A stretch of 37,619 bases of DNA from Parvibaculum sp035325945 (GCF_035325945.1 NZ_DAOKYX010000027.1:1-37619), one strand, 5' to 3'; shown: positions 22,905 to 30,404, counted from the stretch's first letter. Program-made: numbers and translations. The notes: a model not told the origin generated them from the letters alone.

Positions 22905-22921
22905 GCCATTGGCAAAATGGC
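22905..22921. promoter_or_regulatory. Inverted repeat upstream of pccB
   Basis: GCCATT (22905-22910) and AATGGC (22916-22921) flank a 5-bp centre GGCAA, 17 bp in all. It sits in the 172-bp gap between the ATP12 gene and pccB, about 130 bp before the pccB start. It may be an operator or a short hairpin after the ATP12 gene. It does not match the TTTGCAAA core I recall for PccR. Confidence 0.3.
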
Positions 22922-23049
22922 GTTTTGGGTGGTATTGAACCCCCATGCATCCTGCCGGGGCGAGCCTGAAACAGGGCCCATGTCCGGTAACCTTCATATC
23001 GATTATGCCCGGCCACATCCCGGTTGGCTCATGGGCTTCAGGGGGCGGA

Positions 23050-24582
23050 ATGAAAGAGATTATTCGCCAGCTTGAGGAGCGCAGGCAGATCGCCCGGCTC
23101 GGCGGTGGGCAGAAGCGCATCGACGCTCAGCATGCGCGCGGCAAGCTCACGGCGCGCGAGCGCATCGAGCTTCTTCTCGACGAGGGCTCCTTCGAGGAGT
23201 TCGACATGTTCGTCGAGCATGATTGCCAGGACTTTGGCATGGAGAAGCAGAAGATCCCCGGCGATGGCGTCGTCACCGGCTGGGGCACGGTCAATGGCCG
23301 CCCCGTCTATGTCTTCGTCAAGGACTTCACCGTGTTCGGCGGGTCGCTCTCCCGCGCGCATGCGAAGAAGATGACGAAGGTGCAGGACATGGCGCTGAAG
23401 ACCGGCGCCCCCATCATCGGCCTTTTCGATGCGGGCGGCGCGCGCATTCAGGAAGGCGTCGACGCGCTGGGCGGCTATGGCGAAGTGTTCACGCGCAACG
23501 TGATCGCCTCCGGCGTCATCCCTCAGATCTCGGTCATCATGGGCCCATGCGCGGGCGGCGACGTCTATTCGCCCGCCATGACCGACTTCATCTTCATGGT
23601 GCGCGACACGTCATACATGTTCGTGACGGGTCCGGATGTCGTGAAGACGGTGACGAACGAAACGGTGACTTCCGAGCAGCTTGGCGGCGCGAGCGTTCAC
23701 ACGGTGAAGTCCTCGGTCGCGGATGGCGCATGGGACAATGACGTCGTCACGCTCGGCCAGATCCGCCGCCTCATCGATTTCCTTCCGTCGTCGAACCGCG
23801 ACGATGTTCCGGAGCGCCCCTATTTCGACGATGCGAAGCGCATCGAGATGTCGCTCGACACGCTGATCCCGGCCAACCCGAACATGCCCTACGACATGAA
23901 GGAGCTGGTGCTCAAGGTCGTGGACGAGGGCGATTTCTTCGAGCTGCAGGAAAGCTTCGCGAAGAACATCATCACCGGCTTTGCTCGCATCGAGGGCCGC
24001 ACGGTCGGCATCGTGGCGAACCAGCCGATGGTGCTTGCGGGCGTGCTCGACTCGGATGCGAGCCGCAAGGCGGCGCGCTTCGTGCGCTTCTGCGATTGCT
24101 TCAACATTCCGATCGTCACCTTCGTCGACGTGCCGGGCTTCCTGCCGGGCACGGCGCAGGAATATGGCGGGCTCATCAAGCACGGCGCGAAGCTGCTCTT
24201 CGCCTATACGGAAGCGACGGTGCCGAAAATCACGGTCATCACGCGCAAGGCCTATGGCGGCGCCTATGACGTCATGTCGTCGAAGCACATCCGCGGCGAT
24301 CTCAACTATGCCTGGCCGACGGCCGAAATCGCGGTGATGGGTGCGAAGGGCGCGGTGGAGATCATTCATCGTCAGGATCTCGGCGACCCGGAAAAGATCG
24401 CCGCGCATACGAAGGCTTACGAGGACCGCTTCCTCAATCCGTTCGTGGCGGCCGAACGCGGCTATATCGACGAGGTGATCATGCCGCACTCGACGCGGGT
24501 CCGCGTCGCTCGGGCGCTCGCTCTCCTGCGCGACAAGGAGGTCGAGACCCCGTGGAAGAAGCACAATAACATCCCGCTTTGA
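23050..24582 (+). CDS. pccB: Propionyl-CoA carboxylase beta subunit (carboxyltransferase)
   Basis: PccB (510 aa) transfers the carboxyl group from carboxybiotin to propionyl-CoA, giving methylmalonyl-CoA. Carboxyltransferase motifs include FGGSLSRAHAKKM, the acyl-CoA oxyanion-hole segment FDAGGARIQEGV, IMGPCAGGDVYSPA and the C-domain VDVPGFLPGTAQEYGG. Length and the GARIQEGVDALGGYGE block fit PCC rather than acetyl- or methylcrotonyl-CoA carboxylases. I chose ATG 23050 (MKEIIRQLEERR) after GGGGGCGGA. A frame-open extension to 22945 would add 35 residues not usual for the family. pccA follows after 10 nt. Confidence 0.95.
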   Translation: MKEIIRQLEERRQIARLGGGQKRIDAQHARGKLTARERIELLLDEGSFEEFDMFVEHDCQDFGMEKQKIPGDGVVTGWGTVNGRPVYVFVKDFTVFGGSLSRAHAKKMTKVQDMALKTGAPIIGLFDAGGARIQEGVDALGGYGEVFTRNVIASGVIPQISVIMGPCAGGDVYSPAMTDFIFMVRDTSYMFVTGPDVVKTVTNETVTSEQLGGASVHTVKSSVADGAWDNDVVTLGQIRRLIDFLPSSNRDDVPERPYFDDAKRIEMSLDTLIPANPNMPYDMKELVLKVVDEGDFFELQESFAKNIITGFARIEGRTVGIVANQPMVLAGVLDSDASRKAARFVRFCDCFNIPIVTFVDVPGFLPGTAQEYGGLIKHGAKLLFAYTEATVPKITVITRKAYGGAYDVMSSKHIRGDLNYAWPTAEIAVMGAKGAVEIIHRQDLGDPEKIAAHTKAYEDRFLNPFVAAERGYIDEVIMPHSTRVRVARALALLRDKEVETPWKKHNNIPL

Positions 24583-24592
24583 GGGCGATCCC

Positions 24593-26620
24593 ATGTTCAA
24601 GAAAATCCTGATCGCCAACCGAGGCGAGATTGCCTGCCGCGTCATCAAGACGGCGCGCAAGATGGGCATCAAGACCGTTGCCGTCTATTCCGACGCCGAC
24701 AAGGACGCGCTGCATGTGGAGATGGCGGACGAGGCCGTGCATATCGGTGCGCCGGCCGCCGCCCAGTCCTATCTCGTGATCGAGAAGATTATCGAGGCAT
24801 GCAAGAAGACGGGCGCCGAGGCCGTTCATCCGGGCTATGGCTTCCTCTCCGAGAATCCGAAATTCGCCATCGCGCTCAAGGAAGCGGGCATCGCCTTCAT
24901 CGGGCCGAACATCAAGGCCATCGAGGCGATGGGCGACAAGATCGAGTCGAAGAAATTCGCCAATGCCGCCAAGGTGAGCACGGTTCCGGGTTTTCTCGGC
25001 GTCATCGCCGATGCGAAGGAAGCGGTGAAGATCGCCAACGACATCGGCTATCCGGTGATGATCAAGGCCTCGGCGGGCGGCGGCGGCAAGGGCATGCGCA
25101 TCGCCTGGTCCGAGAAGGAAGTGGCGGAAGGCTTCGCCGCCTCCAAGTCGGAAGCGCTGTCGAGCTTCGGCGATGATCGCGTCTTCATCGAGAAGTTCGT
25201 GACGCAGCCGCGCCACATTGAAATTCAGGTGCTCGGCGACAAGCATGGCAATGCCATCTATGTGCTCGAGCGCGAATGTTCGATCCAGCGCCGCAATCAG
25301 AAAGTCATCGAAGAGGCGCCGTCGCCCTTCCTCGACGAGAAGACGCGCAAGGCCATGGGCGAGCAGGCGGTGGCGCTCGCCAAGGCCGTGAATTACGAAA
25401 GCGCGGGCACTGTCGAATTCATCGTCGACAAGGACCGCAACTTCTACTTCCTCGAAATGAATACGCGACTTCAGGTCGAACATCCGGTGACGGAGCTTAT
25501 CACCGGCATCGACCTTGTGGAGCAGATGATCCGCGTTGCGGCGGGCGAGAAGCTCTCGCTCAGGCAAGAGGACGTGAAGATCAACGGCTGGGCGATGGAA
25601 AGCCGCATCTATGCGGAAGATCCCTATCGCAACTTCCTGCCGTCGACGGGGCGCCTCGTGCGCTATCAGCCGCCTGCGGAAGGCACGGAGAACGGGCTCA
25701 CCATTCGCAACGATACGGGCGTCTATGAGGGCGGCGAAATCTCGATCTATTACGATCCGATGATCGCCAAGCTCTGCACGCACGGGCCGGATCGCATCAG
25801 CGCCATCGACCACATGTCGGTCGCGCTCGATCAGTTCCGCATCGAGGGCATTCAGCACAACATTCCGTTCCTCGGCGCGATCATGGAGCATCCGCGCTTC
25901 CGCTCGGGCAACATCACCACGGGCTTCATCGCCGAGGAATTCCCCGAAGGTTTCCACGGCGTCGAGCTGGCGCCGGCGCGCAAGGCGCAGATCGCGGCCA
26001 TCGCGGTCTTCATCAACAAGATCCACGCAGAGCGGGCGGTGGCGATCAGCGGGCAGCTGCCCGGCCGGCCGCGTCAGTTGCCGCACGAATGGGTGGTGAC
26101 CGTCGGCGACTGGGTGCAGCGCGCCATGATCTCCGGCGATGGGGATGCTGGCGTCGAGGTCACGCTTCTCGACGACGAAGGCACGACGCAGCTCGGCCGC
26201 CACGTCGTCGCCAGCGACTGGACGCCGGGCAAGCCCATTTTCTCCGGCACTGTCGATGGCGAGGCCATCGTCGTGCAGCTCGACAGGGCGAAGAAGGGCT
26301 ATGTGTTCCGCTATCGCGGCGCGACCGTGCATGCGGCCGTCCGCACGCCGCTCGCGCACAAGCTTTACCTGCTCATGCCCGAGAAGGTCGCGGCGGACAC
26401 GTCCAAATATCTCCTCTGCCCGATGCCCGGCCTCGTGAAGTCAATCGCGGTGGAAGTCGGCCAGGAGGTGAAGGCCGGCGAGCCGCTCGCCATCGTCGAG
26501 GCGATGAAGATGGAGAACATTCTCCGCGCCGAACGCGATTGCACCGTTGCGGCGATCGAAGCGAAGCCCGGCGACAGCCTCGCCGTCGATGCCGTCATCA
26601 TGGAATTCAGCTTCGAATAG
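24593..26620 (+). CDS. pccA: Propionyl-CoA carboxylase alpha subunit (biotin carboxylase + BCCP)
   Basis: PccA (675 aa) carboxylates its own biotin with ATP and bicarbonate. The N-terminal biotin carboxylase begins FKKILIANRGEIACRVI. It has the ATP-grasp glycine loop KASAGGGGKGMRIA and the EMNTRLQVEHPVTE motif. A middle BT domain connects to the C-terminal biotinyl domain with EAMKMEN, where Lys639 is the biotinylation site, 36 residues from the end as usual. It is coupled with pccB by a 10-nt gap. Products feed methylmalonyl-CoA mutase, which is not in this window. Confidence 0.95.
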   Translation: MFKKILIANRGEIACRVIKTARKMGIKTVAVYSDADKDALHVEMADEAVHIGAPAAAQSYLVIEKIIEACKKTGAEAVHPGYGFLSENPKFAIALKEAGIAFIGPNIKAIEAMGDKIESKKFANAAKVSTVPGFLGVIADAKEAVKIANDIGYPVMIKASAGGGGKGMRIAWSEKEVAEGFAASKSEALSSFGDDRVFIEKFVTQPRHIEIQVLGDKHGNAIYVLERECSIQRRNQKVIEEAPSPFLDEKTRKAMGEQAVALAKAVNYESAGTVEFIVDKDRNFYFLEMNTRLQVEHPVTELITGIDLVEQMIRVAAGEKLSLRQEDVKINGWAMESRIYAEDPYRNFLPSTGRLVRYQPPAEGTENGLTIRNDTGVYEGGEISIYYDPMIAKLCTHGPDRISAIDHMSVALDQFRIEGIQHNIPFLGAIMEHPRFRSGNITTGFIAEEFPEGFHGVELAPARKAQIAAIAVFINKIHAERAVAISGQLPGRPRQLPHEWVVTVGDWVQRAMISGDGDAGVEVTLLDDEGTTQLGRHVVASDWTPGKPIFSGTVDGEAIVVQLDRAKKGYVFRYRGATVHAAVRTPLAHKLYLLMPEKVAADTSKYLLCPMPGLVKSIAVEVGQEVKAGEPLAIVEAMKMENILRAERDCTVAAIEAKPGDSLAVDAVIMEFSFE

Positions 26621-26634
26621 GATCGCTTTCCGTG

Positions 26635-26670
26635 CCCTCATGGCCCGTGCCTCGAGCCCGGCCATGAGGG
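26635..26670 (+). terminator. Perfect 11-bp hairpin after pccA
   Basis: CCCTCATGGCC (26635-26645) and GGCCATGAGGG (26660-26670) form an uninterrupted 11-bp stem with a 14-nt loop, starting 14 nt after the pccA stop. No T-run follows, so it is not a canonical intrinsic terminator. It may stop transcription with Rho or stabilise the 3' end of the pccBA mRNA. Confidence 0.5.
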
Positions 26671-26754
26671 GCGGAGGCGCGCCAAAAGCTCCGTTGACAC
26701 ACTGCCATATTGCGGCGAGCCTGATATTTCGCGGTCTGCGGCGAAGGAGGCTCC

Positions 26755-27774
26755 ATGCGCGTCCGAATTCTCTCAGTCCTGTTCACACTGGCGATGGTCG
26801 CTCTTTCGGTTGCGCCCGTGCGGGCCGCGAGCGTCAGGGCCGAGGCCGGAGTATCGGGGGCGCAGGGCGGCGTCGAATGGCAGGTTGATGACACGCTGTT
26901 TCTCGCCGGGCGCGACATCAGCGTCACCCGCGAGGTGGCGGGCTCGCTGACGGCAACGGGCGAGATCGTCTCTCTCGGCCGGGAAACCAATATCAAAAGG
27001 GATGTGTGGATCGCCGCGCGCCGTGTCGCCGTCGAAGGCGAGATCGGCGGCGAGCTTTCGATCCGTGCGCAGGATGCGCTCATCAACGGCCATGTGAAGG
27101 GCGATGTGAGCTTCTATGGCGTGCGTATCGCCTTCGGGCCCGATGCGCGCATCGACGGCAATGTGAACTACTACGCGGCCATGCCCGCCGAGATCGACGC
27201 GGGCGCGCGCATCGCCGGCAATATGCGCTCGAAGGTCTGGGACGAGACGGTGAGGAGCGAGCCTTATCGGCCCTATTTCGTCGAACGGCCCGATCGTTGG
27301 AGGATGCCCGGCTACAGGCTTTCCTGGCCGGGCGCCATTCTCTTCGGCTTCATCGCGGGTGTCGTCGCTCTGGCTGCGCCAGCCTCGGCGCTCAGATTGC
27401 GCGAGGCCGCGTCCGCTCAGCCGGCGCTTGCCTTTCTCATCGGGCTCATCTGGCTGATCGGCACGCCCATACTCGCCATCATTTCCGCCGTCACCATTGT
27501 CGGCCTGCCGCTTGCCTTCATCGTCATTCTGCTCTGGCCGCTCGGCGTGCTTGCAGGGCTCGTGGTCGCGATCATGGTGCTCGGCGCGCTTCTCTCGGGC
27601 AGGATGACGCTTGCCGACAAGGGATCGGCGCGGCTCATCATCGGCGTCGCGCTCGCGACGCTCCTCCTCTGGATCGGCATTTCGCTTCCGGCCTTTGGCG
27701 GCTTCGTCTGGCTGGCGGCCGTGACCTTCGGCGTCGGCGCGCTGGTGCTCGCAGGGCGCGCGCGCACGCTCTAG
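26755..27774 (+). CDS. Secreted/membrane protein with bactofilin-like (polymer-forming) domain
   Basis: This 339-aa protein starts with a signal peptide (residues 1-24, ending PVRA-AS). A region of about 110 residues follows (50-158) with short repeating beta segments such as VAGSLTATGEIVSLG, VEGEIGGELSIRAQ and INGHVKGDVSFYG, the rung pattern of bactofilins. After a linker come about five transmembrane segments (about 191-212, 223-245, 249-283 as two, 292-312 and 314-334). Bactofilins are normally cytoplasmic; here the signal peptide puts the repeat domain outside, with the membrane part C-terminal. AAGGAGG at 26744-26750 supports ATG 26755. Its stop overlaps the convergent lipB stop by 4 nt. 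Function unknown. Confidence 0.8.
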   Translation: MRVRILSVLFTLAMVALSVAPVRAASVRAEAGVSGAQGGVEWQVDDTLFLAGRDISVTREVAGSLTATGEIVSLGRETNIKRDVWIAARRVAVEGEIGGELSIRAQDALINGHVKGDVSFYGVRIAFGPDARIDGNVNYYAAMPAEIDAGARIAGNMRSKVWDETVRSEPYRPYFVERPDRWRMPGYRLSWPGAILFGFIAGVVALAAPASALRLREAASAQPALAFLIGLIWLIGTPILAIISAVTIVGLPLAFIVILLWPLGVLAGLVVAIMVLGALLSGRMTLADKGSARLIIGVALATLLLWIGISLPAFGGFVWLAAVTFGVGALVLAGRARTL

Positions 27775-28466
27775 GGCGGCGTGGCGAAGATGTCGTCGAA
27801 TGTCGCGCGCAGCGCCATGTCGACGTCGCTCATGCTGGCGGTGATGCCGAGATCGGCGAGGCTCGTCACGCCATACTGGCTGATGCCGCAGGGAACGATG
27901 CCCGAGAAGTGATCGAGGTCCGGGTCGACGTTGAGGCTGATCCCGTGGAACGTCACCCATTTCCTGATCCGCACGCCGATGGCCGCGATCTTGTCCTCGC
28001 GGCCCGGCCCCTTGTCGGGGCGGCGCACCCAGACGCCGACGCGGCCCTCGCGCAATTCGCCCTTCACGTTGAACTGCGCAAGCGTCGCGATCAGCCACGC
28101 TTCGAGATCGCCCACGAATTTGCGCACGTCGGGCGTGCGGCGTTTCAGGTCGAGCATGACATAGGCCACGCGCTGCCCGGGGCCGTGATAGGTGTATTGC
28201 CCGCCGCGCCCGGTGCGATAGACCGGGAAGCGATCGGGCGCGAGGAGGTCCTTTTCATCGGCGCTCGTGCCTGCCGTATAGAGCGGGGGGTGTTCGAGCA
28301 GCCAGACGAGTTCCGGCGCCTCGCCTTCGGCGATGGCGGCGGCGCGCGCCTCCATTTCCGCCACGGCGGCCTCATAGGGGACGGGCGCATCCGAGATGCG
28401 CCATTCGACGGGGCGGGCGGTCGGCCGGGCAGGCGCGGCGGCCTCGTGCATTGCGTTCTTAACCAT
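27771..28466 (-). CDS. lipB: Octanoyl-[ACP]:protein N-octanoyltransferase (lipoyl synthesis)
   Basis: LipB (231 aa) moves octanoate from acyl carrier protein to lipoyl domains, the first step in making lipoate on dehydrogenase complexes. Conserved blocks are GRGGQYTYHGPGQ (86-98), the catalytic Lys159 in DKIAAIGVR and the catalytic Cys193 in VPCGISQYGV. There is an N-terminal tail of about 18 residues rich in Ala and Pro. ATG 28466 is used; the second Met (residue 6) is possible. It converges on the bactofilin-like gene with overlapping stops at CTAG and is divergent from the FliN-like gene. It may serve the 2-oxoacid dehydrogenases that feed the acyl-CoA pathways encoded nearby. Confidence 0.95.
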   Translation of the reverse strand: MVKNAMHEAAAPARPTARPVEWRISDAPVPYEAAVAEMEARAAAIAEGEAPELVWLLEHPPLYTAGTSADEKDLLAPDRFPVYRTGRGGQYTYHGPGQRVAYVMLDLKRRTPDVRKFVGDLEAWLIATLAQFNVKGELREGRVGVWVRRPDKGPGREDKIAAIGVRIRKWVTFHGISLNVDPDLDHFSGIVPCGISQYGVTSLADLGITASMSDVDMALRATFDDIFATPP

Positions 28467-28471
28467 GGCGT

Positions 28472-28501
28472 AACTCTAACATGCGACCTTTCTCAAGAGT
28501 T
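28472..28501. promoter_or_regulatory. Inverted repeat in the lipB/fliN-like divergent region
   Basis: AACTCT (28472-28477) and AGAGTT (28496-28501) form a 6-bp inverted repeat with an 18-bp centre, inside the 65-bp gap between the divergent lipB and FliN-like genes. The spacing is wide and the match could be chance. It is reported because it covers most of the shared promoter region. Confidence 0.2.
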
Positions 28502-28531
28502 GAAGCCGCGTGAGGCCAGGTGGGGGCGGGC

Positions 28532-28759
28532 ATGAATGCCGTCAATAACGTCTTTGTCGAAATCTCGGTCGTTCTGGGGCGGACGAGCCTGCCGATCCAG
28601 CAACTGCTGAAGATGGGCCGCGGCGCCGTCATCGAACTCAACGCCGGCCATGAGGACGAGGTCTGGCTCCTCGCCAACAACGTGCCGATCGCGCGTGGCG
28701 AGATTATCGTGCAAGGGGAGAAGATTGCCATCTCCATTACCTCGACGCTGACCAACTGA
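28532..28759 (+). CDS. Stand-alone FliN/SpoA-domain protein
   Basis: This 75-aa protein consists almost wholly of a SpoA (surface presentation of antigens) domain. Features are FVEISVVLGRTSLPIQQLL, MGRGAVIELN and LANNVPIARGEIIV, as in the C-terminal half of the flagellar switch protein FliN. It lacks the N-terminal region of ordinary FliN (over 100 aa). No other flagellar gene is present in the window. ATG 28532 is preferred over GTG 28520; GGGGGCGGG precedes it. It is probably monocistronic, between lipB and a strong terminator. It may be a divergent switch component or a SpoA adaptor with another role. Confidence 0.75.
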   Translation: MNAVNNVFVEISVVLGRTSLPIQQLLKMGRGAVIELNAGHEDEVWLLANNVPIARGEIIVQGEKIAISITSTLTN

Positions 28760-28782
28760 ACCTACCCGGCAATCAGCGGAAC

Positions 28783-28807
28783 AGGGCCCCTTCGCGGGCC
28801 CTTTTTT
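28783..28807 (+). terminator. Terminator after the FliN-like gene
   Basis: AGGGCCC (28783-28789) pairs with GGGCCCT (28796-28802) around the loop CTTCGC, with T residues from 28802 to 28807. The hairpin lies 23 nt after the FliN-like stop. This is a strong intrinsic terminator and separates that gene from the cys operon downstream. Confidence 0.9.
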
Positions 28808-28808
28808 G

Positions 28809-28837
28809 TATTTATACGATCATATTTTGTATAAATA
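28809..28837. promoter_or_regulatory. 9-bp inverted repeat in an AT-rich island upstream of the cys genes
   Basis: TATTTATAC (28809-28817) and GTATAAATA (28829-28837) are perfect inverted repeats around an 11-bp centre. The surrounding 60 bp (28802-28865) is strikingly AT-rich for this genome and includes TATAAT at 28840-28845, though no -35 box is well placed. It is a good candidate operator or promoter region for the siroheme-cysH operon, whose first start codon is 120 bp downstream. The regulator is unknown. Confidence 0.5.
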
Positions 28838-28957
28838 TATATAATACGAGTAGATATTGAACTATTCCGCCGCTTGGCTTATTTCTATGGAAATTCGATC
28901 AGGCGTGCCGTCGAGGCAGTGTGTCCACCGCCTCCACAGTCCCCGTCAGGAGATCAG

Positions 28958-29518
28958 ATGCTTCCAATCGTGCTCGATGTCGGCGCGCTTCATGTCGTGC
29001 TCATCGGCGAGGGCGAGGCCGCGTTGAAGCGGCTGGAGCTTCTGGACGCCGCCGGGGCCTCGTCCGTGGCGGTTTATTCGGCCGCGCCGGGAGTGGACCT
29101 CCGGGCGCGCGCTGGTGACAGGCTCATGGGCGCCCGGCCCTCCGCGGAGGCGCTGGAAGCCGCAGGGCTCGTGTTCATTGCCGGGCTTGCGGACGAGGAA
29201 GCGGCAGGGTTTGCCGCCACGGCCCGCAGGCTGGGGCGATTCGTGAATACGGAGGACAGGAAGGCGCTGTGCGACTTCCATGTCCCCTCCATCGTCAGGC
29301 GGGGTGATCTCCTCCTGACGGTTTCGACCGGAGGCCGCTCACCCGGCCTCGCAAGGCGCCTCAGGCGGCACCTGGAAGGGTTGTTCGGGCCGGAATGGTC
29401 CGGACGAATCGAAAAACTCGCCGAAAGGCGGGAGGGCTGGCGGGCCGAAGGGCTCGGCCTTGCAGAGATCGGGCAGCGGACCGAGGCGTATATCAGGGAA
29501 GAAGGCTGGCTCCCATGA
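28958..29518 (+). CDS. Siroheme synthase N-terminal-domain protein (precorrin-2 dehydrogenase/ferrochelatase type)
   Basis: The 186-aa protein resembles the NAD-binding CysG N-terminal (Met8/SirC) domain, which oxidises precorrin-2 to sirohydrochlorin and may insert iron to make siroheme, the sulfite-reductase cofactor. The Rossmann segment HVVLIGEGEAALKRLELL is at residues 12-29. FVNTEDRKALCDFHVPSIVRRGDLLLTVSTGGRSP-type sequence, typical of the family, is seen around residues 92-130. No methyltransferase domain is attached. ATG 28958 has CAGGAG just upstream; an extension to 28874 is open but lacks a ribosome-binding site. Its stop overlaps cysH by 4 nt. Confidence 0.85.
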   Translation: MLPIVLDVGALHVVLIGEGEAALKRLELLDAAGASSVAVYSAAPGVDLRARAGDRLMGARPSAEALEAAGLVFIAGLADEEAAGFAATARRLGRFVNTEDRKALCDFHVPSIVRRGDLLLTVSTGGRSPGLARRLRRHLEGLFGPEWSGRIEKLAERREGWRAEGLGLAEIGQRTEAYIREEGWLP

Positions 29519-30315
29519 CCATCGTTCAGATCAACCATGAGGCGCGCGCGGCGGTAATGGACACCGATACCCGGCTTTCGCCCCGGCTCGGGCGCTTGCG
29601 CGAGCTTTATGCGGGGCTTTCGGGCCAGGCTCTTCTCGAAGCGATGATCAAGACCGAATTTGCGGGCAAGATCGCGGTCGTTTCGTCCTTCGGCGCGGAA
29701 TCGGTCGTGCTGCTGCATATGGTGGCGGAGATCGACCCGACGACGCCGGTCATCTTCCTCAATACGGGCAAGCTCTTCGGCGAGACGCTGCGCTATCGCG
29801 ACCGGCTGCAGGAGCGGCTCGGCCTCACCGACATACGCGCGGCTGGCCCTCATCCGGGCGATCTCGCCCGCCAGGACCCCAATGGCGGACTTTGGAACTC
29901 CGATCCCGATGCCTGCTGCTTCATCCGCAAGGTTCTGCCGCTCGAACGCGCCCTGAAGGGCTTCGAGGCATCGATCACGGGCCGCAAGCGCTTCCAGACG
30001 AATGCGCGGGCGAGCATGGAGCCGATCGAGGAGGAGGCCGTTCGCGGCACGGGCGAGCCCGGCAGCGCCACTGGCACGCGCTTCAAGATCAATCCGCTCA
30101 GCTTCTGGGGGCAGGAGGAACTTGAGCGCTACACGGACGCGCACCGGCTGCCGCGCCATCCGCTGGTGAAGGACGGCTATCTCTCCATCGGTTGCATGCC
30201 CTGCACCGAGCGGGTGCCCGAAGGCGGCAGCTATCGCGACGGGCGCTGGGCTGGCCGCGACAAGGACGAGTGCGGAATTCACCTTCCGGTCAACACGGAT
30301 GGCGACGGAATTTGA
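29515..30315 (+). CDS. cysH: Phosphoadenylyl/adenylyl-sulfate reductase, Fe-S (APS) type
   Basis: CysH (266 aa) reduces activated sulfate to sulfite. The nucleotide-binding segment VVSSFGAESVVLLHM lies at 55-69. Cys134-Cys135 (DACCFIRK) and Cys227-x2-Cys230 (IGCMPC) form the CC...CxxC [4Fe-4S] signature of assimilatory APS reductases. Cys253 in ECGIH is the catalytic residue near the C-terminus. ATG 29515 is coupled to the preceding siroheme gene by ATGA; the upstream frame from 29395 is a shadow. The sulfite reductase and sulfate-activating genes that often sit in such operons are not adjacent here. Confidence 0.93.
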   Translation: MTIVQINHEARAAVMDTDTRLSPRLGRLRELYAGLSGQALLEAMIKTEFAGKIAVVSSFGAESVVLLHMVAEIDPTTPVIFLNTGKLFGETLRYRDRLQERLGLTDIRAAGPHPGDLARQDPNGGLWNSDPDACCFIRKVLPLERALKGFEASITGRKRFQTNARASMEPIEEEAVRGTGEPGSATGTRFKINPLSFWGQEELERYTDAHRLPRHPLVKDGYLSIGCMPCTERVPEGGSYRDGRWAGRDKDECGIHLPVNTDGDGI

Positions 30316-30355
30316 GCCTGAAACAGATTCCCGTGCCGAAACATGAATTTGCAGC

Positions 30356-30383
30356 TTGAGGTCCGGTGAGGGATTTGTTACAT
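30356..30383 (+). promoter_or_regulatory. Possible promoter of tRNA-Leu
   Basis: TTGAGG (30356-30361) and TTACAT (30378-30383) are separated by 16 bp, and the -10 box ends 21 nt before the tRNA. Matches to consensus are partial (four and three of six), as often seen in this group. The position is right for a tRNA promoter; sequence support is moderate. Confidence 0.35.
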
Positions 30384-30404
30384 CGGCGCGTCCTTGAGAC
30401 ATGC

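Noticed and set aside
22945..23049. In-frame 35-residue N-terminal extension of pccB
   Set aside because: PccB proteins normally start at MKEIIRQLEERR and the upstream ATG has no good ribosome-binding site.
26694..26727. TTGACA upstream of the bactofilin-like gene
   Set aside because: The nearest -10-like TGATAT is 22 bp away; at 17 bp the sequence is GAGCCT. Not called as a promoter.
27006..28535. 509-codon plus-strand frame over the bactofilin-like gene and lipB
   Set aside because: It spans two convergent genes in other frames and is Arg/Ala/His-rich with no recognisable domain; a GC-rich shadow.
28887..29027. Possible cysteine-containing leader peptide upstream of the siroheme gene
   Set aside because: ATG 28887 lacks a ribosome-binding site, the frame runs far into the siroheme gene and the Cys codons are scattered, so attenuation by a leader peptide is not supported.
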